Shown: positions 9,801-17,620, numbered from the stretch's first letter. The stretch is 64,000 nucleotides of DNA from Chondrinema litorale (GCF_026250525.1 NZ_CP111047.1:62001-126000); one strand, 5' to 3'. The notes: a model not told the origin generated them from the letters alone. Made by a program: numbers and translations.

Positions 9801-12800
9801 ATTCAAATCCCGTTTACACCTTAGAAAATGAAGGAAGATTATTAGTTAGCTTTAAAGCTAATAATGAAAAAAAAGATGTTAAGGGTATTACTCCCAAAGA
9901 CATTCCTTTAAATACATTAGTCATTAAATATGACGATGACCAATTTATAAGAGTTTATCCCGGTAAAAGCACTTTCTTTCATGCACTAGAAGAAGGTTAC
10001 TACAGGCTTATATATTTTTATTCAGGTTCTAGATATCAAACACAAGATTCATTATTTATCCATAAAAATGGAGTAAATTATTATGAGTTTGAACAACCTC
10101 ATATATTCAAAAAAGATTCTTTTAGCATATATGTAAATGACTTAATCGAAAGAAGAATTTTTAGTCCGAGGATATATTCCAAAGAAAAGGAAAGAAGTGA
10201 GCTTTATCAAATCAAAAATAGTTATCAGCAGCAATATTATTATTCTGGAAATGGAACAATGTTTAGCGGTTATATAACCGATGATGAAGGTATGGCTTTA
10301 CCAGGAGTTAGTATTGTTGTTAAAGGTACAAAATATGGGACGGTTACAGATTTAGATGGTTATTATTCAATAAGACTGCCTAATGATAAATATAAATTAC
10401 AAATTTCATATATCGGATTTGAAACGAAAGAAATTAATCCGATTGAAGAAGGAGCAGATATTAAGTTATCTCCAGATGTTCAACAACTAGAAGAAGTAAT
10501 AGTAGTTGGATATGGTTCAGTAACGAAAAAATCATTAAGTGCATCAGTAGCTACAGTTAGTGCAGATGAACTTAAATTTAAAGGGAAGTCTAATACTTTG
10601 CAAGGCAGAGTTGCAGGTATAAATATTTCTGGAAATAATTCAGTGTCAGTATCAATTAGAGGTGCATCTTCGATCAATTTTGATTCAAAACCTTTGGTAA
10701 TCATTAATGGAGAAATCTATGATGGAGATATTTCGGAATTAACTCCAGATATGATTAAAAACATTCAAGTATTAAAAGGTGCAGAAGCTACCGCATTGTA
10801 TGGTTCGAGAGCGGCAACTGGAGTGATGATAATTGAAACATCGGGAGATAATTTTCAAGTTGCTAAATCTAAAAATGACAAGGGAGCAAATTACGATGAA
10901 GCATTTTTAGAGGCAGCATCCCAAGCCAACTCATTGAGAGAAAACTTCTCTGATTACGCTTTCTGGCAACCCAAACTCACCACCGATAAAGCAGGTAAAG
11001 CAAGCTTTAACATCACATTTCCAGACGATGTTACCAGTTGGCAAACCCACTATTTGGCAATGAACGGCAAAAAACAATCTGGCCAAACGAGTAGCCTCAT
11101 TAAATCGTACAAGCCTCTAATGGCACAAATGGCTTTACCGAGATTTTTACTCGAAACCGATACCACTTTTGCTATTGGCAAAGTGCTCAACTACATGCCA
11201 GATTCGGTAAAAGTAAAAACTGCTTTTGAAGTAAATGGCAAACTTGTGACTGCTAAAGAAAGATTTTGCCAAGATGTATTAATTGACTCACTAGACTTAG
11301 TAGGGGTGATGGATAGCATGGCAGTAAAATATACCATTACCAAAGAAGATGGCTATTTTGATGGAGAACTGAGAAAAATCCCAGTCTATCCACTCGGGTT
11401 AGAAGAAACGGTAGGCAACTTTTATATGCTAGACAAAGACACCACCATACAAATGAGTTTCGATTCTACTTACGGAGAAGTGAGTTTATATGCGAGAGCT
11501 GATGTGATTGATGTATTGAAAGATGAAATTGATCACGTGTTGCGATATAAGTATTTGTGTAATGAGCAATTAGCTTCAAAATTAAAATCGTTGGTGGCGG
11601 CAAAAGTTATATCAGATTATCAGAGCGAGCCTTTTAAGCAAGACAAGAAACTAAATCAAATCATCAATCAATTAGAAAAGAATAAAAGACCGAGTGGTTT
11701 ATGGGGTTGGTGGCCAAACGCTACAGAAAGTAATTGGATAAGCTTGCATGTGTTAGAGGCATTTTTGCAAGCTAAAGCTATTGGCTATAAGGTAAATATT
11801 GATTTAGAAAGCATAGAAGAAAAACTGGTTTGGGATTTAGAGAATACGACAAATTTCTATAGCACTCTTAGAATGCTGAAAATTTTAAGGTTAATCAACA
11901 GTCCGGCGAATTATAGTAAATACATCACCAGATTAGATACAACCGCCAACCAAAATATCAATCAAAAGTTGGAAGTAATAAGATTGAAGCAGCGATTTAA
12001 GCTAGATTACAGCATAGATTCTATGCAACAATACCAGCAGACTACGCTTTTTGGCAATTTGTATTTTAGTGCAGATAGTCTACAATCGAATTTACTATAT
12101 AATGAAATCCAAAATACCTTACTGGCTTACCAGATATTAAAGGCAGATTCTAGCCAAGACCATAGTGGAGAGTTGGCGAAGGTTCGAAACTATTTCTTAG
12201 AGAAAAGAGGCCGAGGATATTGGGCTAATACTTACGAGTCTGCCAAAATTATCGAAAGCATTATGCCAGATATTTTAAATGGTAAAACTGAAGCTGTTAA
12301 ACCAGTTTTAACGCTAAAAGGAGAGGAGCAACAAGAGATAACAGCGTTTCCATTTGAGATGAATATGAATCCAGATGAAAAGTTGGAAGTATCTAAAACA
12401 GGAGATTTTCCTGTTTACTTTACGGCTTATCAGCAATATTGGAATCATACACCAGAGGAAAAGAAATCAGATTTTGAAATCACTACTTCATTTGATGCAG
12501 ATTCGGCAGGTTATTTAAAAGCGGGTAAAGAAGTAACACTGATTGCCAAGGTAAAAGTGAAAAAAGATGCAGAATATGTGATGGTAAACATCCCGATTCC
12601 GGCAGGTTGTTCTTATGCTTCAAAAGCGAATCATTTTTATAATGAAGCTCATCGAGAGTATTTCAGAAATGAAACAGCCATTTTCTGTCAAAACTTGAGG
12701 AAGGGAGAATATACTTTTGAGGTTAAACTTTTGCCGAGATATTCAGGAGTTTACACCCTAAATCCAGCAAAGGTAGAGTTGATGTATTTCCCAGTTTTTA

Positions 12801-12838
12801 ATGCTAACAATGCCAGTAAGCAAGTAAAAATTAATTAA
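6860..12838 (+). CDS. giant alpha-2-macroglobulin-like protein with an inserted carboxypeptidase-regulatory and TonB-plug module
   Basis: The 1992-residue protein begins with a signal peptide (MNNFNYLKLTFVILILLF, ending near RLKGQ). Macroglobulin-type domains follow; an MG2-like segment VFNKPKYQPGDTVKFKAYIV lies near residue 260. At about 1130-1330 there is a CarboxypepD_reg domain (ALPGVSIVVKGT...YIGFETKEI), a TonB-box-like EEVIVVGYGS, and a TonB-receptor plug with RGASSINFDSKPLVIINGE and GAEATALYGSRAATGVMIIE, but no beta-barrel. The A2M domain resumes near 1357 (FWQPKLTTDKAGKASFNITF), and a CNEQ thioester motif (Cys at about 1567) sits at the start of a helical thioester domain (RPSGLWGWWPNATESNW). 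Bacterial A2M proteins trap proteases. The TTG at 6788 was rejected as start because the ATG at 6860 gives a clean signal. The gene is monocistronic. Confidence 0.85.
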   Translation: MNNFNYLKLTFVILILLFVSRLKGQDLLNSRHTSFNTYIYQLTEEEAQNIYKKSIWEVDSTYFHTLVDSFPTDEPEELDLPRGHYLKTFANKGKQEFSIATVQNFDVFILNNNTDLNIQVLDSVGEIIPDAKVKLRNKNLSFNEKTQTYLDRKSNRRGLLKVTHQGFTVYYDIGRQYNRATITYGKILYKSPLKFVWKPVRYVVKLPIDGVKSIVRRRPHGVIYRTGNFFKRTYHKIACVFDPYMCDYYSESSQKYEGYLVFNKPKYQPGDTVKFKAYIVKKKNGKPLNKEVSVEFGRWGDFATLTKLSPYRKGAFEYQFYLHDSLKLRLDNRYQIILQKNDDKEYISGAFTYEDYELGKNKLSVRLENTSQFKGKELSLFVKGTDENDLNLLDARVEVNAKVIGVDEYFQKKVFVPDSLFTLEKRLESSGETEIVLSDSLFPKASFSYRLTIEMRTSDNELRVEKKTLEYYYEKKEFDIKVENDSIAFKYLLNDESINKKVNIATSDNFGNKTNIYTGNVPAKLELNPYYHAYIIETDSLEKTFELSSASPLIQCYSERTKDSVFVKVENPRNIHFTYNIYRKNAEKASGYSQSLELNQKSNSKQNYIVSLRYIWGGKVQVQNYNIPLVDKKLNVSVTEPKIVFPGQETKVEVLVTDINGEPVEGIDLTAYGLTKKFNGNTAEVPYLGKIRKIKKIINNFHFEDQYQQMERSFSLDYETWKTLANLDSIEYYRFLYPADSIYRFEYKSENYYTQFAPYVVSEGEVKPVHVIYVDNEPVYFSWSNNKQPYSFAIKGGYHQIKLRTSDREITIDSLYFKKGKKVIFSLDADRTDKNIKITEEKPELSPYEKNTLYKYIFPYRNTFGERYAYINNRGKKYILNPTVRSSSSINMAGPVAGYINFHLVDSFQTDFSHEPYFEYDFSPKLLKMRSVDAKNQLPRLLSNNVNPVGQPFSDLVLTEEKIKQDWQTYIDTKRRNKARYSNPVYTLENEGRLLVSFKANNEKKDVKGITPKDIPLNTLVIKYDDDQFIRVYPGKSTFFHALEEGYYRLIYFYSGSRYQTQDSLFIHKNGVNYYEFEQPHIFKKDSFSIYVNDLIERRIFSPRIYSKEKERSELYQIKNSYQQQYYYSGNGTMFSGYITDDEGMALPGVSIVVKGTKYGTVTDLDGYYSIRLPNDKYKLQISYIGFETKEINPIEEGADIKLSPDVQQLEEVIVVGYGSVTKKSLSASVATVSADELKFKGKSNTLQGRVAGINISGNNSVSVSIRGASSINFDSKPLVIINGEIYDGDISELTPDMIKNIQVLKGAEATALYGSRAATGVMIIETSGDNFQVAKSKNDKGANYDEAFLEAASQANSLRENFSDYAFWQPKLTTDKAGKASFNITFPDDVTSWQTHYLAMNGKKQSGQTSSLIKSYKPLMAQMALPRFLLETDTTFAIGKVLNYMPDSVKVKTAFEVNGKLVTAKERFCQDVLIDSLDLVGVMDSMAVKYTITKEDGYFDGELRKIPVYPLGLEETVGNFYMLDKDTTIQMSFDSTYGEVSLYARADVIDVLKDEIDHVLRYKYLCNEQLASKLKSLVAAKVISDYQSEPFKQDKKLNQIINQLEKNKRPSGLWGWWPNATESNWISLHVLEAFLQAKAIGYKVNIDLESIEEKLVWDLENTTNFYSTLRMLKILRLINSPANYSKYITRLDTTANQNINQKLEVIRLKQRFKLDYSIDSMQQYQQTTLFGNLYFSADSLQSNLLYNEIQNTLLAYQILKADSSQDHSGELAKVRNYFLEKRGRGYWANTYESAKIIESIMPDILNGKTEAVKPVLTLKGEEQQEITAFPFEMNMNPDEKLEVSKTGDFPVYFTAYQQYWNHTPEEKKSDFEITTSFDADSAGYLKAGKEVTLIAKVKVKKDAEYVMVNIPIPAGCSYASKANHFYNEAHREYFRNETAIFCQNLRKGEYTFEVKLLPRYSGVYTLNPAKVELMYFPVFNANNASKQVKIN

Positions 12839-12922
12839 GTCAATGTGATATTTTTACAAGAAACTACTTTATTCAACTTTACAAGTTATAACCACTTGAT
12901 AAACAAAAAACTAATTGACCTT

Positions 12923-13080
12923 GAAAGTATTTTCGTTAATAATTTTTGGAGCGTTTGTGCTAAAAAATCTCAGTTGTCTGAACGAAGTGAGTTTCTGAGA
13001 TTTTAACAAAAGCGTAAAAAATTTAGAAAATACTTTCGCAGTCTTGATCTTTTGGTACTTTTATATCAAGATAAAAGTAC
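12923..13080. repeat. palindromic intergenic repeat element with nested and interleaved inverted repeats
   Basis: GAAAGTATTTTC (12923-12934) is exactly inverted at 13026-13037, and AAAATCTCAG (12964-12973) is inverted at 12995-13004, with an imperfectly paired stretch between. The result is one long hairpin with a 21-nt loop. Just downstream, TCTTGAT (13042-13048) pairs with ATCAAGA (13065-13071), while GTACTTTTAT (13055-13064) pairs with ATAAAAGTAC (13071-13080). The order A-B-A'-B' makes these either alternative hairpins or a pseudoknot. Similar GGTACTTTT-type palindromes occur in intergenic DNA of Bacteroidota as I recall, so a dispersed non-autonomous element is likely. Most of the 347-bp gap between genes is this element. 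Confidence 0.65.
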
Positions 13081-13151
13081 AAGTTTTTGATTGCCAGTAA
13101 TTTATATCAATATGAAATTGTAAATAACATAAGCCTCACGTTTAAGTCACT

Positions 13152-13159
13152 TATTTTTG
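13152..13159 (+). promoter_or_regulatory. candidate -7 box upstream of the DinB-like gene
   Basis: TATTTTTG matches the Bacteroidota -7 consensus TAnnTTTG and lies 26 bp before the start codon at 13186. No TTTG box is seen at the usual 19-20 bp upstream distance, so this call is weak. Confidence 0.35.
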
Positions 13160-13185
13160 AAATTTAATTTAACCTAAACTATAAA

Positions 13186-13770
13186 ATGAAAATCACATTC
13201 TTGCTACTTGGTTTAATGTTTACCACAATGTTGTATGCTCAGAAAAATGAACAATTACCTTATAAGCAAATTCCAGAATATGCAAAAGATTTTGCAGCCG
13301 GTAATGTTGTAGCAAGGTTTATAGATGGTTTAGGTTACAGGTTTTATTGGGCAACAGAAGGTTTGCGAGCAGAAGATTTGGAGTTTAAACCTGCCGAAGA
13401 TATCCGTTCTACTTTCGAATCTTTAAAGCATATCTACGATCTTACAGAGGTAATTTTAAATGCAGTTGAAAAGAAGCCCAACATTAGGCCTAGAGAAGAA
13501 AAAAAGATGACAGCGGAAGAACTCAGAGCAGGTAGTTTGTTGAACATCCAAAAAGCCAGTGAGCTATTTAAAGACAAAGAAGAAATTTCGGAGTTCATTA
13601 TCCTCTTTGATCTCAACGGGAATAAAAGCGAATTGCCAGTTTGGAATTTGATGAACGGATCGATTGCTGATGCCATTTACCACACAGGTCAGATTGTATC
13701 TTACCGCAGAATGAGCGGTAACCCAATTAACCCAAAAGTGAATGTGATGATGGGTAAAACTGGGGAGTGA
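13186..13770 (+). CDS. secreted DinB-like (four-helix bundle) protein
   Basis: The 194-residue product has a signal peptide (MKITFLLLGLMFTTMLYAQ) and a predicted four-helix DinB/YfiT-like domain. Recognisable parts are LGYRFYWATEGL near the first helix, SLKHIYDLTEVILNAV with the conserved helix-2 His (about residue 82), and NGSIADAIYHTGQIVSYRRMSGNP near the end, which is the family's His-containing third segment. These histidines normally bind a divalent metal in DinB-fold proteins. The secreted form is common in Bacteroidota but its substrate is unknown; some relatives are thiol-dependent transferases. The reading frame ends TGA at 13768-13770, and an insertion sequence begins two bases later, leaving the protein intact. 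The insertion probably removes its original terminator. Confidence 0.72.
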   Translation: MKITFLLLGLMFTTMLYAQKNEQLPYKQIPEYAKDFAAGNVVARFIDGLGYRFYWATEGLRAEDLEFKPAEDIRSTFESLKHIYDLTEVILNAVEKKPNIRPREEKKMTAEELRAGSLLNIQKASELFKDKEEISEFIILFDLNGNKSELPVWNLMNGSIADAIYHTGQIVSYRRMSGNPINPKVNVMMGKTGE

Positions 13771-13772
13771 GG
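13762..13772. repeat. target-site duplication, left copy
   Basis: GGGGAGTGAGG directly precedes the left inverted repeat and is repeated at 14982-14992 directly after the right one. The copy includes the TGA stop of the DinB-like gene. Confidence 0.9.
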
Positions 13773-14981
13773 AAGGGCGGACGCATCAAAATTAAATTCT
13801 TATCTTAACCTGCTAAAAGATGGAAGGAGATAAGTCAGAAATTTCAAAATTGCTAGAATGGTTCGGTAAGGTACAAGATTTTCGTATTGAGCGGAGCAAA
13901 CTTTACCCCTTGGACGAGATTTTATTCTTAATGTTAAGTGCGGTCATAAGTGGATGCGAACATTGGGATGAGATCGCTGATTTTGGGGAAGAGAAATTGG
14001 ACTGGCTACGTAAATACCTCCCATATGACCATGAAACACCCTCACATGATACGTTAAATAGGGTCATGTCAGGTTTGGACTATCGCAGCTTTGAAGTTTT
14101 TTTTATTGACTGGGCAAGTAAAGGGATGTCTTTTGATGGTAAGATAGTGAACCTGGACGGCAAAAAGCTCTGCAGGAGTGCGACAAAAAAAGAACAGCAG
14201 ACCCCTCATTCAGAAGGGGGCAAAAGTGCGGTCCATCTGGTTCAGGCATGGTGCAGTCATATGCAAATGTGTTTAGGACAATATAGGACAAAAGACAAAT
14301 CGAATGAAATTGTAGCTATTCCTTCGCTGCTGGATCTTTTAGAGGTAGAAGGGGCCGTGATCACTATCGATGCGATGGGCTGCCAAAAGAAAATAACAGA
14401 GAAGATCATATCTGCACGGGCAGATTATGTGATCGGGCTGAAAGGCAACCAGAAGAAGCTGCAGCAAAAAACAATGGCCTTATTTTGCTCAAAAAAGGAG
14501 GTCCTGCCTTCTGATGAATGGAATTCGCGAGGTCATGGGCGTATAGAAAAACGTACATGCCGTGTTCTTTCGGCAAGCTTGCTCGATGAGGGCATATCAA
14601 GTGGGTGGGAGAAACTCATTTCTCTCATAGAGATCGAATCGGAAAGGAGAGTGATAGCGACACAGGAGACCAGCACCGATAAAAGGTACTATATCAGCAG
14701 TTTGGATTATAGCGCCAAAGGATTCAATGAGGTGATAAGAGGGCACTGGGCTATAGAAAATCAACTCCACTGGTCTTTGGATGTCCAGTTTAAAGAGGAT
14801 AGTAGCAGAAAAAGGAAGAAGAATGCCGCTCAAAATTATGGGCTTATACTTAGGATGGGAGTAAACATTATCAAGGCTTCCCCCGGTAAGATCAGTGTTA
14901 ATAGAAAGAGACATAAATGTGCACGCGCTGATGAATATAGGGAACAGGTTATGAAGTTTAAATTTTGATGCGTCCGCCCTT
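13773..14981 (+). mobile_element. complete ISAs1-family insertion sequence, 1209 bp
   Basis: The ends are a perfect 21-bp inverted repeat, 13773-13793 and 14961-14981, starting AAGGGCGGACGC. One transposase gene fills the interior, and an 11-bp target duplication flanks the element. ISAs1-family elements are about 1.2-1.4 kb with one DDE transposase and terminal repeats of this size, so the element looks intact and possibly active. Its GC content and codon choice (CGG, CTG, GCC) are visibly richer in G and C than the host genes on either side, which is a sign of recent arrival. The transposase stop codon lies inside the right repeat. Confidence 0.92.
13820..14968 (+). CDS. ISAs1-family DDE transposase
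   Basis: The 382-residue protein begins with the DUF-type leader of ISAs1 transposases (LLEWFGKVQDFRIERSKLYP, about residues 10-30), followed by ILFLMLSAVISGCEHWDEI and SHDTLNRVMS. The DDE catalytic domain shows the first Asp in NLDGKKL (about 113), the second in ITIDAMGCQ (about 182), and the Glu region in GHWAIENQLHWSLDVQFKED (about 312-331), which is the family signature. The length matches full-size family members (about 370-390). The ATG at 13820 is 47 bp inside the left repeat. The TGA at 14966-14968 is contained in the right inverted repeat. No frameshift was seen, so the enzyme should be functional. Confidence 0.93.
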   Translation: MEGDKSEISKLLEWFGKVQDFRIERSKLYPLDEILFLMLSAVISGCEHWDEIADFGEEKLDWLRKYLPYDHETPSHDTLNRVMSGLDYRSFEVFFIDWASKGMSFDGKIVNLDGKKLCRSATKKEQQTPHSEGGKSAVHLVQAWCSHMQMCLGQYRTKDKSNEIVAIPSLLDLLEVEGAVITIDAMGCQKKITEKIISARADYVIGLKGNQKKLQQKTMALFCSKKEVLPSDEWNSRGHGRIEKRTCRVLSASLLDEGISSGWEKLISLIEIESERRVIATQETSTDKRYYISSLDYSAKGFNEVIRGHWAIENQLHWSLDVQFKEDSSRKRKKNAAQNYGLILRMGVNIIKASPGKISVNRKRHKCARADEYREQVMKFKF

Positions 14982-14992
14982 GGGGAGTGAGG
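14982..14992. repeat. target-site duplication, right copy
   Basis: GGGGAGTGAGG repeats the sequence at 13762-13772 exactly and marks the right insertion boundary. Eleven bases is slightly longer than the 8-10 I recall for the family; one or more matching bases may be chance. Confidence 0.9.
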
Positions 14993-15046
14993 TTAAATAT
15001 AAAAATCCTTTTATAACATCTAAACTATCAAATTAAAGCACTTTTA

Positions 15047-15634
15047 ATGGTCACATTAACTGAATATTTTTTTAGTCCATTAACTCAAAAGCAAGAATCG
15101 AAATCGGTAGAAATAAGAAGTGTTAATGAATTACATACTTTCTTTGATGAGTTTGATTGGACTGAAGTCCATGATATGTATAGTAAACCAGTAGAGAAAA
15201 TTGATACATCTCATCAAAGATATATAGAAGTTACGAACTCAGTAAACTCAATCAATTTAAGTATTAGAAGTTATGATGCGGGTAATTTCAGATTAAACTG
15301 CATTAAGAAAGATATACTAATTTTTGATAATAATTTCTCATTAGAAGCTATAAAAACTGTTCTAAGCAATTATTTCGAACTATCTAAGGAAGAGTTTGAT
15401 CAAGAATTACCAAAAGTAAAACCTATACCTGTTGGTGAAAATCAAAGAAAGATTACTGAAAGTATAGATGATATTATTGCAACAGCGGAGAAACTTCAAA
15501 AGGAGCTTCAAGATTTAAATAAGAAGTTGGAGAGCAATGATGATAGTAAATTTAGTTTTATTTTTTCGGTAATCATTATAGCTATTGTATTTATCTTATA
15601 TATTATAAATCAGTTTATATTTCAAATTTATTGA
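15047..15634 (+). CDS. C-terminally membrane-anchored protein of unknown function
   Basis: The 195-residue protein has no signal peptide. Residues 1-130 are a soluble alpha/beta-looking region with no family I recognise. Residues about 140-165 (ITESIDDIIATAEKLQKELQ) are a likely coiled coil, and the last 25 residues (FSFIFSVIIIAIVFILYIIN) form one transmembrane helix with a very short tail, so it is probably tail-anchored in the inner membrane with its body in the cytoplasm. It follows the insertion sequence by 55 bp and may have lost or gained a promoter through that insertion. The following acetyltransferase gene is 45 bp away on the same strand. Codon use is AT-rich like other accessory genes here. 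Confidence 0.6.
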   Translation: MVTLTEYFFSPLTQKQESKSVEIRSVNELHTFFDEFDWTEVHDMYSKPVEKIDTSHQRYIEVTNSVNSINLSIRSYDAGNFRLNCIKKDILIFDNNFSLEAIKTVLSNYFELSKEEFDQELPKVKPIPVGENQRKITESIDDIIATAEKLQKELQDLNKKLESNDDSKFSFIFSVIIIAIVFILYIINQFIFQIY

Positions 15635-15679
15635 TATGGTTTTTAGTTTGTATCGAATCCATATTTAGCATAAAACTCA

Positions 15680-16138
15680 ATGAAAGCAGATAAGCCAATA
15701 GAGATAAGAAAAGCGGAACTAGCAGATTTTGAACAGATTTATGCATTTGTAAATGAGTTGGAAGAAACGGTTTACAATAGAGCCCAACAGCATAAAATCT
15801 ATCAGACAAATATCTCTAATGAAAACAACATCTATTTGGCGGTGCTATGGGATAATAATGTTGTGGGTTATTTGGCTTGCCATATTCAATTATTGTTACA
15901 TCATAGTGCACCCATTGCCGAAATTCAAGAAATGTTTGTAATGGCTGAATACCGAAAAGCAGGTTTGGGAAAAATGTTGGTGACAGAGTTAAAGAAATTA
16001 TTATTCGATAGGGGAGTAGAGCAAATTGAAGTAACTTCCACCTTACATCGGGCAAAAGCTCATCAGTTTTATGAGCGAGAAGGTTTTAAACATACCCATA
16101 AAAAATTCATCTATAAATTCAGTATTGAGCAGGAATAA
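15680..16138 (+). CDS. GNAT-family N-acetyltransferase
   Basis: The 152-residue protein spans a single GNAT domain. It begins IEIRKAELADFEQIYAFVNELE, a typical beta1-alpha1 start. The acetyl-CoA pyrophosphate loop is in VMAEYRKAGLGKMLV (about residues 91-105; R/Q-x-x-G-x-G/A motif), preceded by the beta4 strand AEIQEMFV. The C-terminal RAKAHQFYEREGFKHTHKKF holds the conserved YExxGF motif. GNAT enzymes transfer an acetyl group from acetyl-CoA to amines; the substrate cannot be deduced. It is cytoplasmic. The TfoX-N gene lies 66 bp downstream on the same strand, so co-transcription is possible. Confidence 0.88.
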   Translation: MKADKPIEIRKAELADFEQIYAFVNELEETVYNRAQQHKIYQTNISNENNIYLAVLWDNNVVGYLACHIQLLLHHSAPIAEIQEMFVMAEYRKAGLGKMLVTELKKLLFDRGVEQIEVTSTLHRAKAHQFYEREGFKHTHKKFIYKFSIEQE

Positions 16139-16204
16139 TCATTATTTTTAAATATCAATTCAGTAGGCACCTTCTCACAATTTTTTAATCTAAAAGAAAA
16201 TACA

Positions 16205-16567
16205 ATGGCTTATAATGAAAAGCTGGTGAATAGGGTGCGCGAATCGCTTATGCATTTACCCAATGTTCAAGAGAAAACCATGTTTAGTGGATTAACTTTT
16301 ATGGTAGATGAAAAGATGTGTGTTGGAATAAGAGAAGAAGAAATTATGTGTAGAATCAACCCCGAAACCTACGAAACAGAACTGGAAAAAAACGGTGTAA
16401 GACCTATGATTCACGGCAAGCGAACCATGAAGGGTTTTGTATTTGTGAGCGAAGAAGTGTTAGATAAAAAAGAAGACTTAGATTATTGGGTTAACTTGGC
16501 TTTGGTATACAACAAGATTGCTCCCAAAACCAAGAAAAGCAAAAAGAAGAAATCAACTAAAAGCTAG
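16205..16567 (+). CDS. TfoX N-terminal-domain protein
   Basis: The 120-residue protein matches the TfoX/Sxy N-terminal domain: NVQEKTMFSGLTFMVDEKMCVGIREEEIMCRI (read in two parts) with the typical K-x-M-F-G/S-G-x-x-F-M turn near residue 26, and KRTMKGFVFVSEE near residue 79. It lacks the C-terminal helical TfoX domain found in competence regulators of gamma-proteobacteria, as is usual in Bacteroidota, so a role in competence should not be inferred. The tail after residue 105 is a dense lysine stretch (KTKKSKKKKSTKS) that could bind nucleic acid. It is a cytoplasmic protein. Function is otherwise unknown. Confidence 0.83.
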   Translation: MAYNEKLVNRVRESLMHLPNVQEKTMFSGLTFMVDEKMCVGIREEEIMCRINPETYETELEKNGVRPMIHGKRTMKGFVFVSEEVLDKKEDLDYWVNLALVYNKIAPKTKKSKKKKSTKS

Positions 16568-16589
16568 ATAGAAGCTAGCTAAATGCTAA

Positions 16590-17249
16590 TTACACTCTTT
16601 TTGCCATTTCAATAATATCACTGCCTTCTATTACTTTTTTGCTAGGTTGGTGCATTGCTAAGTAAATCATGGTATTGGCAAGCTCTTCCATTTTGCAAAA
16701 ACCTTTGGCATATAAAGCTCTGCCAAGTGGGAATAAGCCTATTACATATTTGTAAAAAGCCAAAGCATTTTTTTGTCCTTTTATCGGTTTAATAAATCCC
16801 GGTCTCACTCCATAAGCCGCCTTAAATGGCAGCTTCATTAAATCGTTTTCCGTTTTGCCTTTTACTCTTGCCCAGCGTACTTTCCCATTTTCGGTGCTAT
16901 CGGTTCCTGCTCCGGAGATATAGCAAAACGTCATTTGAGGATTTTGTTTGGCGAGTACCTCAGCTACATGCATGGTGAGTTTATAGGTGATTTTTTCATA
17001 ATCTTCAGCACTAATTCCTACCGAAGAAATTCCAAGACAGAAGAAGCAAGCATCGTATCCACTTAATTGATTTTCGATGGGAGAAACATCGTAGAAATCC
17101 TCATGTATAATCTCTTTCAGCTTAGGATTCGTTACTTTACAAGGCTTTCTGTTTATCACTAAAACCTCTGTAATCTGTGGGTTGTCTAAACAGGTGAGAA
17201 GCACACCTTCGCCTACCATACCTGTTGCACCAGTTATTATTACCTTCAT
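16590..17249 (-). CDS. NAD(P)-binding epimerase/dehydratase-like protein
   Basis: The 219-residue protein starts with a Rossmann nucleotide-binding motif, VIITGATGMVGEGVL (GxxGxxG at residues 7-13). It continues with the NmrA/HTATIP2-like pattern: VLVINRKP at strand 2, HEDFYD, CFFCLGISSVGISAEDYEKI at strand 4 to helix 4, and FCYISGAGTDS at strand 5, where short-chain dehydrogenases carry the catalytic Ser. The catalytic YxxxK seems replaced (KVRWARVKGKTENDL), as in atypical SDR members. It likely acts as a cytoplasmic NAD(P)-dependent oxidoreductase or a nucleotide-sensing protein of unknown substrate. It is convergent with the TfoX-N gene, with 22 bp between. Confidence 0.8.
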   Translation of the reverse strand: MKVIITGATGMVGEGVLLTCLDNPQITEVLVINRKPCKVTNPKLKEIIHEDFYDVSPIENQLSGYDACFFCLGISSVGISAEDYEKITYKLTMHVAEVLAKQNPQMTFCYISGAGTDSTENGKVRWARVKGKTENDLMKLPFKAAYGVRPGFIKPIKGQKNALAFYKYVIGLFPLGRALYAKGFCKMEELANTMIYLAMHQPSKKVIEGSDIIEMAKRV

Positions 17250-17620
17250 ATATTTTTAATCTAAATTCGATAGAAATTGTTCTAATCGTTTTTGTATTTA
17301 AATCAGATCGTAAGATGTTAAACTTTTATGAGCTTTTACTCGATTAAACTAAAATTTCATTTTTAAGCTAATAAATTTTAATTGTTTAAGAGAAGATAGA
17401 GTACATTTTCATATTACCAGACTTTTACGGTAAAGTGAACTAAATTTTATAAAAATTTTTAGAATTAATATTCAATTGTTTAGCTTTAGGGTTACTTAGT
17501 CTTTAAGTAAAGTACATTTTAGTTTTCTTACCTATTAATTAGAAAAATTTTCTGGGTCAGATTAAAAAGAGTTTTATTGAGTAAAAGTACTATTTAGAGA
17601 CTAGCCGAAACATCAGGTTT
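17250..17620. other. 371-bp AT-rich divergent intergenic region
   Basis: The region separates the epimerase-like gene from the sigma-factor gene, and both start here. It has no coding potential I can support. The only symmetric feature noted is TTACTTA/TAAGTAA with a 5-bp centre at 17492-17510. No convincing TTTG/TAnnTTTG promoter pair was found, so the sigma-factor promoter may use another sigma. Confidence 0.4.
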
